Assembly: GCA_949152475.1 (NCBI GenBank)
Contig: OX424561.1
Location: 3,720,001-3,784,000 of the forward strand
Direction of reading: 5' to 3'
From: Terebella lapidaria
Taxonomy: Eukaryota; Annelida; Polychaeta; Terebellida; Terebellidae
Length of the DNA: 64,000 nt
Under the pieces are notes generated by a model that saw only the letters and a list, made by a program, of their open reading frames with translations, was not told where the DNA came from and did not search any database. Shown piece after piece: positions 36,150-46,808 of the stretch. The position numbers and the translations under genes are program-made. Every line of letters begins with the position of its first letter. The stretch's first letter is position 1.

Positions 36150-36440
36150 TTCTTGAGAAGAATGTATGTGATATGCTAAAGTGCTGGCATGTCCAGTAGG
36201 CCTACAGCTCTTATGTTACTAGTACACGTTTAATGTTTTCTACACGTGTACCATTGTTTAGTACCCTACATCAATAAATAGTTTTACGTTATACACTGCA
36301 TGGTTCTCGTTGGAATGATACTGTCATACAATATATGTAGGCCTACCAGCAACACCCATAAATATACCGATATGTAGCTACTCTAACCAAACCTTACGTA
36401 TCTTACTACATGGCCGACTGTACTTAAGTTAGCACTTATC
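36150..36440. other. 3' flank of the hypothetical gene
   Basis: AT-rich DNA with a possible AATAAA near 36274; nothing else recognised. Confidence 0.3.
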
Positions 36441-36860
36441 TTAGGCAAAAAAAAAAAAGGATTATGGTTCTGAGGCGCGCGCGTCAGGTTTAACCCTGCG
36501 CATGACTCGTTTTTTTTAAAAAAAAACCAAAAAAATAAATAATCGCGCGCATCACTTTTTGAAGGCTGATTTTTTTTTTTACACCGATTTTTGGAGATAA
36601 TGATCAAGTAAAATGGCCCCGAGTGTCTTTGACATTGCAAACTTGGTGTATGGCTGGCCAAACAGGGCAAATTCAACCGGGTCACTTATCAACAGCCAAT
36701 TTTAGGGGAAAATGATTGGCCGAATGGGCCATATTTGACCGGATCAGTCATCGGCCGCCAATTTTGGCACCCCCCCCCCCTAAAAAAAAGAAAATAAGAA
36801 AATCGCATCACTTTTTCGGGGACCCCAATAACCAGAACCATAATACTTTTTTTGGCCTTA
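36441..36860. mobile_element. TIR element of about 420 bp
   Basis: The left end (GGC, A-run, ATTATGGTTCTG) and right end (CAGAACCATAAT, T-run, GGCC) are imperfect inverted repeats of about 30 bp. TTA borders both sides and could be a target duplication. The interior is homopolymer-rich and non-coding. It stops 26 bp short of the mini-LTR element. Confidence 0.45.
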
Positions 36861-36886
36861 GTATACCAATGTTTATATAATAGTTT

Positions 36887-36955
36887 TGTAAGGTTCGGCG
36901 ACCCCACGATAAAGAGGTATACTCCATTACTGGAGTGTCGCCGAATGTCTTATAA
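36887..36955 (-). repeat. 3' LTR of the TRIM-like element, second part
   Basis: Matches the last 69 bp of the other LTR. Together the two parts, minus the 7-bp duplicated target, account for exactly 137 bp. Confidence 0.8.
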
Positions 36956-37204
36956 GGCTGCACACCTGGGTTAGAAGGCCCTATATAAATCAATGTAAAT
37001 TTTCCCACTTCGGACCTTCTTATCTCTATCAAAGGGGAAGAAAATAAACTTATTGTTCATTTTTTCTGACAGCTACATCACTGGGCTGTAATAAAAATGT
37101 CATTTCGTCATATGGTCACACGCTCGTTTTTTCGCTAAATCTAAATAAAAAATTAGGCCAAGGGCCGAAGATAGGTTACCGGACAATGTTTAATATTTTA
37201 GATG

Positions 37205-38330
37205 TTAGCCAGGTCACTGGTTGAATTCAAGGTCATGAGAATATTCAGCATATATAACATTAATCATATATCATGTCCACAGTTGATTGCTAAGCTGTAA
37301 ATTCAATAATCAGCAAGATATTAGCAATTTTGTGCTGTGGCCTTGAAAATGAAGGGGCAAAGGTCAAATTCAAGGTCTTCAAAATATTCAGTGTATATCA
37401 TTTTCTATATCATGTCCACAATTGATTCCCAAGCCATACAGTCAATAGAGGAGCAAGATATGAGCCAGTTTGTCCTTGGACCTTGAAAATGAGGTCAGAG
37501 GTCAAATTCAAGGTCCGAGAATATTCAGCATATATCATTTCCTACATGTCCACAATTGATTCCTAAGCTGTAAAATCGATAATAAGTGAGATATTAGCCA
37601 TTTTGTCCTGTGACCTTGAAAATGAGGTCAAAGGTCAAATTCAAGGTCATGACAATAATGAGGTCAAAGGTCAAATTCAAGGTCATGACAATAATCTGCA
37701 TATATCATTTCCTATATGTTCATAACTGATTCCTAAGCTGTAAAGTCGATAACAAGCGAGATATTAGCCATTTTGTCCTATGACCTTGAAAATGAGGTCA
37801 AAGGTCAAATTCAAGGTCATCAGAATATTCAGCATATATCATTTCCTATATGTCCACAATTGATTCCTAAGCTGTAGAGTCGATAATAAGTGAGATATTA
37901 GCCATTTTGTCCTGTGACCTTGAAAATGAGGTCAAAGGTCAACTTCAAGGTCATGACAATAATCTGCATATATCATTTCCTATATGTTCATAATTGATTC
38001 CTAAGCTATAAAGTCGATAACAAGCGAAATATTAGCCATTTTGTCCTATGACCTTGAAAATGGGGTCAAAGGTCAAATTCAAGGTCATCAGAATATTCAG
38101 CATATATCATTTCCTATATGTCCACAATTGATTGCTAAGCTGTAGAGTCGATAATAAGCGAGATATCAGCCATTTTAAGCGCTCACCTTGAATTGAGGTC
38201 AGAGGTCAAATTCAAGGTCACGAGGATATTCAGCATATATCATTTCTTATATGTCCACAATTGATTCCTAGTCTCTAATCTTAATATTAAGTGAGATATT
38301 AGGCATAATGTGTCCCATTATAAAGCATAG
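37205..38330. repeat. 134-bp tandem array with nuclear-receptor half-sites
   Basis: About eight units with a 133-134 bp period. Each typically contains TGACCTTGA, a direct repeat AGGTCA-N-AGGTCA and TTCAAGGTCA. Perfect or near-perfect DR1 motifs start at 37492, 37625, 37661, 37795, 37929, 38063 and 38196. Confidence 0.85.
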
Positions 38331-38639
38331 GAGAATTTAACATGGGAAAGTCCCATTTGGGCCGAGTTTGGGCCAAAATGGCCCACTTCGAGCGATTCAA
38401 GCGCAACGAAATTTATAGACATCATAGGGGTACATATGAGGAGTGTTATGTATCAAAAACAAAAAAAGTTACTGAACAGATTTTGAGAAAATGACCACCA
38501 AAGTCCAAAATCAGGCATTTTTCGTCGAAAACGGCCGCCATTTTGAAAAAAATGCGAAAATCAAAAAACTAAAAAATACCTCCTTCCTGAATTATTTTCA
38601 AGTATTTTCGTGCAAAATTTCAGAAGAATTCGCCCGTAA

Positions 38640-38715
38640 ACAAAAAAGATAAAAATGTGGACGACGACGACGACGACGGACGACGGACGACAGACGACGG
38701 ACGCAACGCCATGCC
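38640..38715. repeat. GACGAC/GGACGAC simple repeat
   Basis: A GAC-based run typical of the right end of this element family. The counterpart in copy 2 is at 60489-60542. Confidence 0.8.
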
Positions 38716-39006
38716 AATAGGTTATCGGACCATAGGTCCGGTAACCTAAAAAATCACCAGTTTCCGCCCGTTTTGCCGACGAGCGTCTGACAGCCGAGGT
38801 CCCCTCGAAACATGTGTGTTCGGCGTAGGAATACCAGACATTTAATGTTTTGTCAAAACGACATGTAGTGCAATGTTCGAAGCTTTTTAGCTACAAAACA
38901 CCACTAGTTATATATTCAATATCCACAAAGACTGCATACATGCCTGAAATCCAAGGTTTTTTTAGGAACTATTTGATTGGGTACACGGATGTCCCAGGTG
39001 CGATAC

Positions 39007-39081
39007 CTTATAAACCTGTCCGCACGTTCACGCTATATCCGTGGTGTAACTACTAGGTAGCCACCACGTCATAACGCTACA
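39007..39081 (-). repeat. 3' LTR of the TRIM-like element, first part
   Basis: Matches the first 75 bp of the other LTR and stops at CTTATAA, the duplicated target of the nested insertion. Confidence 0.8.
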
Positions 39082-39718
39082 GTGCTTTCCCCCGTTTTGT
39101 CCACCAGACGGCACTCCGAAGCAACCGTCTTTGTAATAACCGATTCTCTGGTCCCCTGAATCAGGGGACGGTGTCAATGCGCGTTAACAAATAGTCCGTA
39201 TTAATGCGCGTTTTGTAAACACGAGCACGTGATTTCTTGTTTTGCATGGATCGACCCGCCAGTCACGACTCAGCCATGGATTTTTCAGAGGCGGTAAAGA
39301 TTGCCACGGACACCGCTACTGGAGTTATTCTATCATAATCTCTTTAAAAATTGTATAGTTTTCGACAATATGTCCTGTCTGTAACAAAATATCACAAACA
39401 TTCAAACTTATTTCGATTCATAGAGGCATCCATGTTGGAACTATTTTCGGTATCCCAGAATGCAAAGGACGAATCGTGTGAAAGACGGGTGCTGGAGCGC
39501 CGCCTTTCGTGAAAATGTGCTTTCCCCCGCGGAGAGACCTCGTACCCGAGGTCAGCTATATCCCACTGCCCAGTCACGTCACGTGCAGCACTGAAGATCG
39601 AGGGCGCCGCAGCTACCCGATTATGTACACATACTTGGCTGTGATGTGAATCTCAGTGAGGGGCTGACCCCAGGTACGACGCCGAGAGAACCCAGTGGTT
39701 CGAAAGGTACGGCACCAA

Positions 39719-39855
39719 TGTAAGGTTCAGCGACCCCACGATAAAGATGTATACCCCATTACTGGAGTGTCGCCGAATGTCTTATAAACCTGTCCGCACG
39801 TTCACGCTATAACCGTGGTGTCACTACTAGGTAGCCACCACGTCATAATGCTACA
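39719..39855 (-). repeat. 5' LTR of the TRIM-like element
   Basis: 137 bp, minus strand, starts TGTAGCATTATGACG and ends CTGAACCTTACA. Confidence 0.8.
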
Positions 39856-39939
39856 GTTTGTATAGGCCTTCCGGTTATATTCCATTTAATATGATTCCCG
39901 AGTCAAACAATTCTTCTCGATTAGCATAGCCGTAGCCTA

Positions 39940-39945
39940 TTTATT
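39940..39945 (-). terminator. Poly(A) signal candidate of HLX
   Basis: AATAAA on the minus strand, about 245 bp after the HLX stop codon. Confidence 0.4.
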
Positions 39946-40190
39946 TGAAAACTTCTGTACAAATTTTTCAAAATGCTTACAGATATGCCTCTGTCGTAAT
40001 ATCATATAGATCTTGCTATGTACAAACAAAAATGCATCATGTAAAATTACATGTGCAGGCCTATCATGAACGTCGGACATCTTATCATGATATCATGACA
40101 TCCTAATCATCATATTCCAGAATAGCTTTCTTCGCGAAATCGTGACACAAAAACAGCAGTCCATCAACCAGGCGTCAGGATGTATGACAG

Positions 40191-43100
40191 TTATGTTGCA
40201 ATAAGTTTTCCATCAATTGATGTGTTTTCTCGGTCCAGTTTAGCGGTATCGATATTCGCGATTTTCTCCTTTGCGGAAACATACTCCGCCTGCACGTCTT
40301 CATGTGCAAATGTTTTGCCCGTCGCATCGTCCATTTCGCCGTCATCGCTTTCCGCCGTGACGTCACTTCCTGCCGCCATAAGGAAACCGTCGTCCACGTC
40401 GATGTCGCTGTCGTCTGCCAAAAGTTCATCTGTGACGTCACAGCACGTGGCACCCACTTCCTGTGTGGGACTTCCGCTGGTGTCTTTGCTTTGTGCCGTG
40501 TCGTCACCGTCTTTCTTTCTCCTGGCCTCCTCCTGATGGCGCCACTTCATGCGCCGGTTTTGAAACCAAACTTTGACCTGTTTTGGACAAAAAGAAAATA
40601 CAATTCGCTAAATATGATTGATTACTAGTAGGCCTAGGCCTATATGTCAATTAATTTATATAGCCTATTCGATGACATTTGTTTTGTGTGGTATATGCAT
40701 GAGTTTGGAGTAGGCTCTGTAGATAGCCAATTTTCGCTTTTATTTGGTATTGAGTTCTACAATGGCGACGATATTGCGGGTTTCTGTTGGTTTATTGTTT
40801 CCTTAAGTCTGAACTGCTCACTTTCAATCTGTTAATAAACAATTCAACAGAAGCGATAACTTGTCAACAGTTGCAGGGAATTCTTGGCCCTGGTCTGACC
40901 CTGACGATTTTATCGCTCTGATTACTGCACTGGTCGGTTCCAATTCTAGAAACAACCCTTCGTTAGACATCAATTAAATTATTTCAGTCGATACAGTTTG
41001 TATTTCGAGCTAATCGTTCGCGGTTTGCATAATTGCTGTCGATAACAAATATTTCCCTCTATTCCTATCGTGGTATAAGACTATCTTGTAATCGTTTATT
41101 TTGGGTTATAAGCGGTGAAGGAGCAGGTTATAAGGAGCCGGCTCTCGACTTTGCTCGCTTATCGTCATCCAAGAAAACCCAACACCACTCCAATCTGACC
41201 ACCACACGTTGTGTCTCGTACCAACTGTCACGAGGCTAATTTTATTTACGTTCCCGAATCAAATAAATTTTACACGTAATTGCTCTACGGGCCACCTCCC
41301 ACAAACTCCCCTGTGTGAGCCGTGAACTTACTTCTGTATACATTTACACTGCCACTGGTGACCGCAAATAACGATAAAGTCAAGTTTTTATGAAAAAGTT
41401 CAGCAGTGCGCGGAAGTTTGAAAGTAGAAATATTTGTGCTATGTGTCATTGAGGAACAAATATTTCATTACGTCATACACCTATAACAGTACATGCATAA
41501 TTTATCCAATTATATCCTTTAAAGTTAATGGCTTTGAATTTTCTTCTTTGTGTGACTTTGGCTTATTACATTATCCTATTCATATTTATCTATGATATAC
41601 TAGTAACTCCTGTTGTTTAGATAATTTACGGAAACGAAATTCAAACTCAACGGCGGAGTTCGTAGGGTACAATAAATGAAAATTTTGTTTCCGTTATCTC
41701 CGTACCTGTGCGTCCGTGAGGCCGAGCATGGCCGCTAGCTGCCGTCTGTCGGGTTTCGTCACGTATTTCTGCACCTCGAACCGCTTCTCGAGCCCCTTGC
41801 GCTGCAGGTTTGAGAACACTGCCCGGGACCAGGACCGCTTCCTCTTGGGCTGGGGGTGGCCCGCGGGGTGGTGGCGACCGGCCATCTTCTCCGCTCCCGC
41901 AAGCAGTGAGTACGGGGGCGCTGTGGGATAAAGTATGGCCATGGTTTGTACTGTGCTTTTCTCATTATATTATATCCATCGAATCTTTACACTGTATATA
42001 TACAGTTTTCACACAATTAATAAATGTATGATTCAATTATTATTCAATTCTATTTTATACGATATTAATATAAATATTATTTATATTAATATCGTATGAA
42101 GGATATTATCATGGAACACACATGCTTCGTAAAAAAATTATTGCTTGCAATTAAATTATATATCTTTAGCCCAGGTTTAATATTTCGAATTTCCCGTATA
42201 ACTTTTCATTAGGCTCATATTAGGCCTGTTTGGTGGGATGATATAAATAATTCTTTCAACCGCTGCTGCTACTGTTGGTAACAATAATAATCCATGATGA
42301 ACGGTTTATATTCAACTAATTTGAGGGTATTACGGAAACGCGATCACGTAACTATGCTCAATTACCAACAATTCAAAGGCAAAAAAAAATCGTTTTGATG
42401 TGAAATCCGCTGACCTTCCCGCCTCGGAAGCAAATCAAACTTGACGTCACTTCCGGGTGGTTGGGAATTCTGTCAAACTTCACTCGTTTTAACTGGAATT
42501 AATTGGACCTAATTCTCTACTGTGTTATAGATTTCTCCCTTGCGGCATATCTGAATTTTTATGCGTTGATTCTCCGAGTTTCTGTTTAGTTTAAACTTTT
42601 CCAGTTCTGGTAATAATCACTGGACTTCACACGTGATTTCGAGCCCAGTCCAGGGATCTGCTCTCCGTGTATTTCCTCATTCACAGCTCGAGCGACAGTT
42701 GTTCATAACACGCCATGGTCATGAAATACGTTTTTTTGTACTCGTAGAAGGCCTTCCATGTTATTCCAAAGACGGAAGAGGGTCTGCAATGACTGATACT
42801 GCCCGGTACAAAGAGATTTACTGAACGTTATCGCTCGCCAGTGTATATCTATGTAAAATAAATTGTTTATACAAACCAAGCAAGGATTTCGAAATAAATG
42901 GTCAACATGATCCTTTGTGGGCTTTTCATCAGGAACTGGTTTTGAATGTGAACATTGGTATTTACACTATGAACCAGTTATATACAATTATTATATGATT
43001 TCCAATGTTTAGATCCATACTTTCATTGACAGAGAACAGCAGCGTTATTGAGTGATAACTTCTGAACGTTCATAGTGCCTCAAGTGTTTCTGCGAATTAA

Positions 43101-46100
43101 TATCAACCGTATTTTCATTATTGTGATAATATCAGACAATTTTTGTGCATCTGTATAATTTTTTGGGTAAGTATTCAACAAAATATGCTGCACGGAATGA
43201 ACAGATCAGCATCGGCAATTAGAATTTTCAGGATATAGGGGTAGGCTACATGTAAATTGTAGGCCTAACAACTGTTAAATTATGGCACTGACTGACAGTC
43301 CTTTAAAATAAATACGTCTATTTCCTATTATGTATAATTCAGACTGGTTGTTAATTATGTGAAGTTTATGTGTTTCTTTTTATTATTTCGGTGTTATTGT
43401 GATTTATAAGTCAATAAAAGCTATATTTATAACAGTAATCTGGACTGTGTTGTCACTTGAAGAAGTGCAGTTTCTTACATAGTGACTTCTGTTTTATCGT
43501 AATTGGCTTCGGTTGTTTACATTACAGTGGATAATACTTCGTCGAGACTGTGATATAAATGTTTATGTGAATAAGAAATGCCAGCGATATTACCCCGCGT
43601 AATGTAAACTGAGTTTGACTTTGCAAGCAATAAAGATCCACAGTCTAGTGCAAGAACGCGTGTCATGTTTTAGAATTCAGTCTCATATGTGCCGTATGGT
43701 GCGTATCACTGTCAGATCTACTGACATAATTAATTCATAATTGACTCATCTTGGACATGTTTCTTTTCCGATTTCAAGGAGATGATTCCTCATCGACCGC
43801 TTTGTAAACAAACACAAGGACTATTACTTTCAACGTAAAAAACGTTTAGTGCCACGGTTCTTCGGGGTTTTGTCGGATCGTCTGCTGTATTGTACACTAT
43901 AGGGGGCGCTGCCTGGAGCGACTTGGGGGAGCAGACGACAGACGCAGACCAAAAGCCCGGGAATTAATCAGACTATTACCTAAACAGAACTGGCGTGTAT
44001 TGACCATTAGTTTCGAAAGGTTTGTGATTTCATTCCAAACGATTTTAATTGCGCACAGCAATGCTGTTCTATGGAGATTTGTTTGACAAAAACATTTTGC
44101 GATGACGAGCCTGTAACGAGGTGATAGTGAAGGTGCAGAGAGGGTGGTAGGTCGTGTTTTAAGGCTGACAGAAAGATAATCCCCAGAACTGGACCTTGAT
44201 GTCTTCCCATTCTAATATACACGTCATCAATAACAACGTGGTCCGCCCTTCAACAATTGTTATTCTAGCAGTGATAAATACAGGACTTTCTTCGGGCAAT
44301 CAACATCGTATATAATGCCCAAGCCGTGGCATATCGTGTATACAAGGGGCTGCTCGCTCGCTTAGGAGGCAAAAAGAAATCCTGAAATATCGATGGACGT
44401 TAAGAGGCACCATTTGGGTATGCAGTTTTGGGTGGTCGTGTACATCTATATACCAGGGTATATACAAAATACTATCATGGTAAACCAGGGTAGGCCCTAT
44501 ATACGAAATTCCAAAGGACCATATTAATATCCATATTGTATACTAGTACGCTGATCATTGGGGCATATTCAAGCGTAATGTATTGGGCGAAGGCTTTGTC
44601 TTTTCAAAACGTGGGCGAATGAATTATAAATATTCATACATAAATCATACGTCCTGCTATATTTGAAATGGTGAATGTGTCCTTTAGGTTCAAACATAGT
44701 TGTTATTAGTTACTCATGATTTTTTCGTAATCTACCAACTATAGTGTGTTTGTTTCTTGTGATCATGCATATAATATGTGACCAGTCAGAAGCATACAAA
44801 TTAATGAATATATCAAACGCTGTGATCTGTGCATTTCCGTGACTGTGTGATCACTGCTGTGTGTTTGACCGATTTTTCCGATGTCAGAGGTCGGCAACCT
44901 TTCAACAGTAACATGAAAATTTTGTATGGTTAAAAAAATATGTGACTTCAAATTTCACCTTCGACTTAAAAAGATCACTGACACGGATTTTAGATTACAA
45001 TCGTCTGTGCAACTCTAAAAAATGAGATGGATACCTTTCTTATGAATGTCATACGGAAAGCATAGGGCGATCTTTACCACGAATTACCAAATCAGATCGG
45101 GCAATCACGTTTCATGTACATGGACCAACATGGCAATATTCAAACTTTATTCCACCAGATATTAGTACACAGTTAGGGAGCAAACATAATGGTAGACCTT
45201 TGTCGCTGTTTGTGACGGAACGTCTAGTCCAGATTATATCTTAGTACAATATATGCAACAATATGCGATCGTATAGGATAGGGCCAAACTGAATGCTGCG
45301 TCCCATATCTTCTACAAGACATACATGAGGGCCTCCAATTAAACTTCAATGTAACGGGAGTTTTATTGTGTGCAAATGATAATTTCGAATTTTTCGATTC
45401 CGTGTTTGTGGATATTACTCGATAATTGTTTGCCGCTTTTATATGTGATTTTTCATACTCAACATTATGATGATATCTCCTGTTATGCTTGTTCGTCAAT
45501 TATTGTGAATACCTTTACGTACATATATTCTAGTTAATAATAAAAACAACAACAATCAGTATGGATTAAAATTTAATAACTTTTCCCCTTCTGACGTGTG
45601 TATGTATATCCACAGCGTTTCTTATATTTATTAAAGAATGTATCCAAAAGAATATATCCAAGAATGTGTCGTTTTCTTTATTTTTGGTCAAATAGTATTG
45701 CTTGGAAAAACCATTCAACAAATTAGTTCCATTCGGTTGTATACTTCTCATTGTGAATTATAATTCATTGTATGTCCTTTGTTGTATTGATGTATTTCTA
45801 TAGTATAGAGCTTGACTTACCCTGGAAGTCTGCCGGTCTGTATCCGTGCAGTGCGGGTGGGTGGGGGTGGTGCTGAGCCGTGTATCCGGGGTAGGGCAGA
45901 CTGGGGAGCACGAGAGGACAGGGCAGGGTGCCGCAGTGACACGGGCTCCCCAGGGTCGGGCCGGGGGCTTCACGGGGCGGCGGGGCGCCTCCCCTGGGGC
46001 TAGATCCTCGGGTGTCGGCAGGTTCTACTGGGAGAATGGACATTGGGTACACGTACGTGTATAATCATGGAGATTATACTCATAGGGTTATAGATTACAA

Positions 46101-46787
46101 TGAATTACGGTGGATTACAGAGGTCAAATAAAAAGGAATTCGATGTGGGAATATATGAGGCTCACAATACGCACACTGATAAATCTCCCTAATGATTGGT
46201 TCATTGTCGGCCCTACCTGTATGGTCTCGGGAATTCGGGATCGCCTTTACGCTGTCGCTGTTTTCAGTCAGAATGCGGTCGATGCCGAACTTGAGTTCCT
46301 TGCTCGCGACGACAGGGCGCGGGAGTTTGACTCTGGTCCTGTCTTGCGGGGACCCGGTGTCCAGGGAGAGGGGTGAACCCTCTGGGCTGTCCCCACTCGA
46401 GGAGGCCGGCTGCGGGGACGATTGGGGCAGGGTTCCGGGCAGGCGGATCACGCTGGGGTACATACCTACGCCGCTGCTTAGCAACACGGCCCCGGCGCCT
46501 TCACCTGTCAGGTAGAGGTCGGAGCCCTGTTGTTGTTGCTGGGCTTGCAGGGATTGTAAGGCGAGAAGGGCGGAGACCCCTGCTCCAGCAGTGGGCGTGG
46601 CTCCCCCGCGCACCGCCAGCGGTTTGTTGACGGTCGCCGAGGAACGACGCGTGTCTGCTGACGTCATGACGTGCGTGGTGTGGCGAAAGGCCGAGAGGGG
46701 CGCTGTTGCCGACAGATTGAGAGGATCTCCACAAGAAAAGTGTGACCACAGCGGGGGAAGACCCGGTCCCAAACTGTTCACGAACAT
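40191..46787 (-). CDS. HLX: H2.0-like homeobox transcription factor (HLX)
   Basis: Four exons on the minus strand: 46787-46217, 46027-45821, 41920-41706, 40577-40191, in phase, about 459 residues (human HLX 488). The homeodomain (about 285-345) starts KRKRSWSRAVFSNLQRKGLE and ends VKVWFQNRRMKWRH, almost identical to vertebrate HLX, so it binds TAAT-type DNA in the nucleus. An eh1-like Groucho-binding motif KFGIDRIL lies at about 165-172, as in vertebrates. The N-terminus MFVNSLGPGLPPLWSHFSC aligns with the vertebrate MFAAGLAPFYASNFSLW, which is why ATG 46787 is preferred over in-frame ATG 46808. The last intron splits the homeodomain between DAQ and VKVWF, the common position 44/45. The tail is acidic. 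Intron 2 is 3.9 kb and could hold enhancers. Confidence 0.93.
42057..42097. repeat. Perfect AT-rich palindrome in HLX intron 2
   Basis: Arms of 19 nt (ATACGATATTAATATAAAT and its inverse) flank ATT. The 41-nt structure could extrude as a cruciform. No element around it was identified. Confidence 0.8.
42098..45820. other. HLX intron 2, remainder
   Basis: AT-rich intron without recognised exons or mobile-element ends. The long intron in a developmental regulator is a plausible place for enhancers, but none can be defined from one sequence. Confidence 0.4.
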
Positions 46788-46808
46788 CGTTTTCAAGAGT
46801 CTTCTCAA

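Larger units (their letters stand above)
37156..38748 (+). mobile_element. Hairpin-ended AGGTCA-rich element, copy 1
   Basis: The left end has a small hairpin GGCC-AAG-GGCC (37156-37166) followed by TAGGTTACCGGAC (37172-37184), which is the exact inverse of the right terminus GTCCGGTAACCTA (38736-38748). The right end is a 31-nt hairpin (38718-38748: arms TAGGTTATCGGACC and GGTCCGGTAACCTA, loop ATA). The interior holds about eight 134-bp tandem units, a block shared with copy 2 (CGATTCAAG, GCAACGAAA, GGTACAT) and a GACGGAC-type run before the right hairpin. No coding capacity. I do not recognise the family. Confidence 0.7.
36956..39006. mobile_element. 2-kb DNA insertion inside the TRIM-like LTR
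   Basis: It is bounded on both sides by CTTATAA (36949-36955 and 39007-39013), a 7-bp target duplication. Its ends GCACACCTGGG and CCCAGGTGC are short imperfect inverted repeats. It has no transposase frame, so it is a non-autonomous DNA transposon of unknown superfamily (a 7-8 bp duplication would fit hAT-like elements, uncertain). A further hairpin-ended element (37156-38748) sits within it. Confidence 0.6.
36887..39855 (-). mobile_element. Short non-autonomous LTR element (TRIM-like), split by a nested insertion
   Basis: Read on the minus strand it starts at 39855. A 137-bp LTR (39855-39719) begins TGTAGC and ends CTTACA. A primer-binding site TGGTGCCGTACC follows one base later. About 640 bp of non-coding interior and a GGGGGAAAG purine tract lead to the second LTR at 39081. 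That LTR is interrupted by a 2-kb insertion and resumes at 36955-36887. A 4-bp AAAC duplication (minus strand) flanks the element. It has no gag or pol, so it resembles terminal-repeat retrotransposons in miniature. LTR divergence of roughly 4% makes it clearly older than the element at 8911-15358. It is broken by the insertion. Confidence 0.75.

Noticed and set aside
39685-39718. tRNA-like 3' end (GGTTCGAA...GGCACCA) on the plus strand
   Set aside because: No cloverleaf upstream. It is the complement of the primer-binding site of the minus-strand TRIM-like element.
41716-42031. Plus-strand frames of 71-73 codons over HLX exon 3
   Set aside because: Antisense shadows of the homeobox exon.
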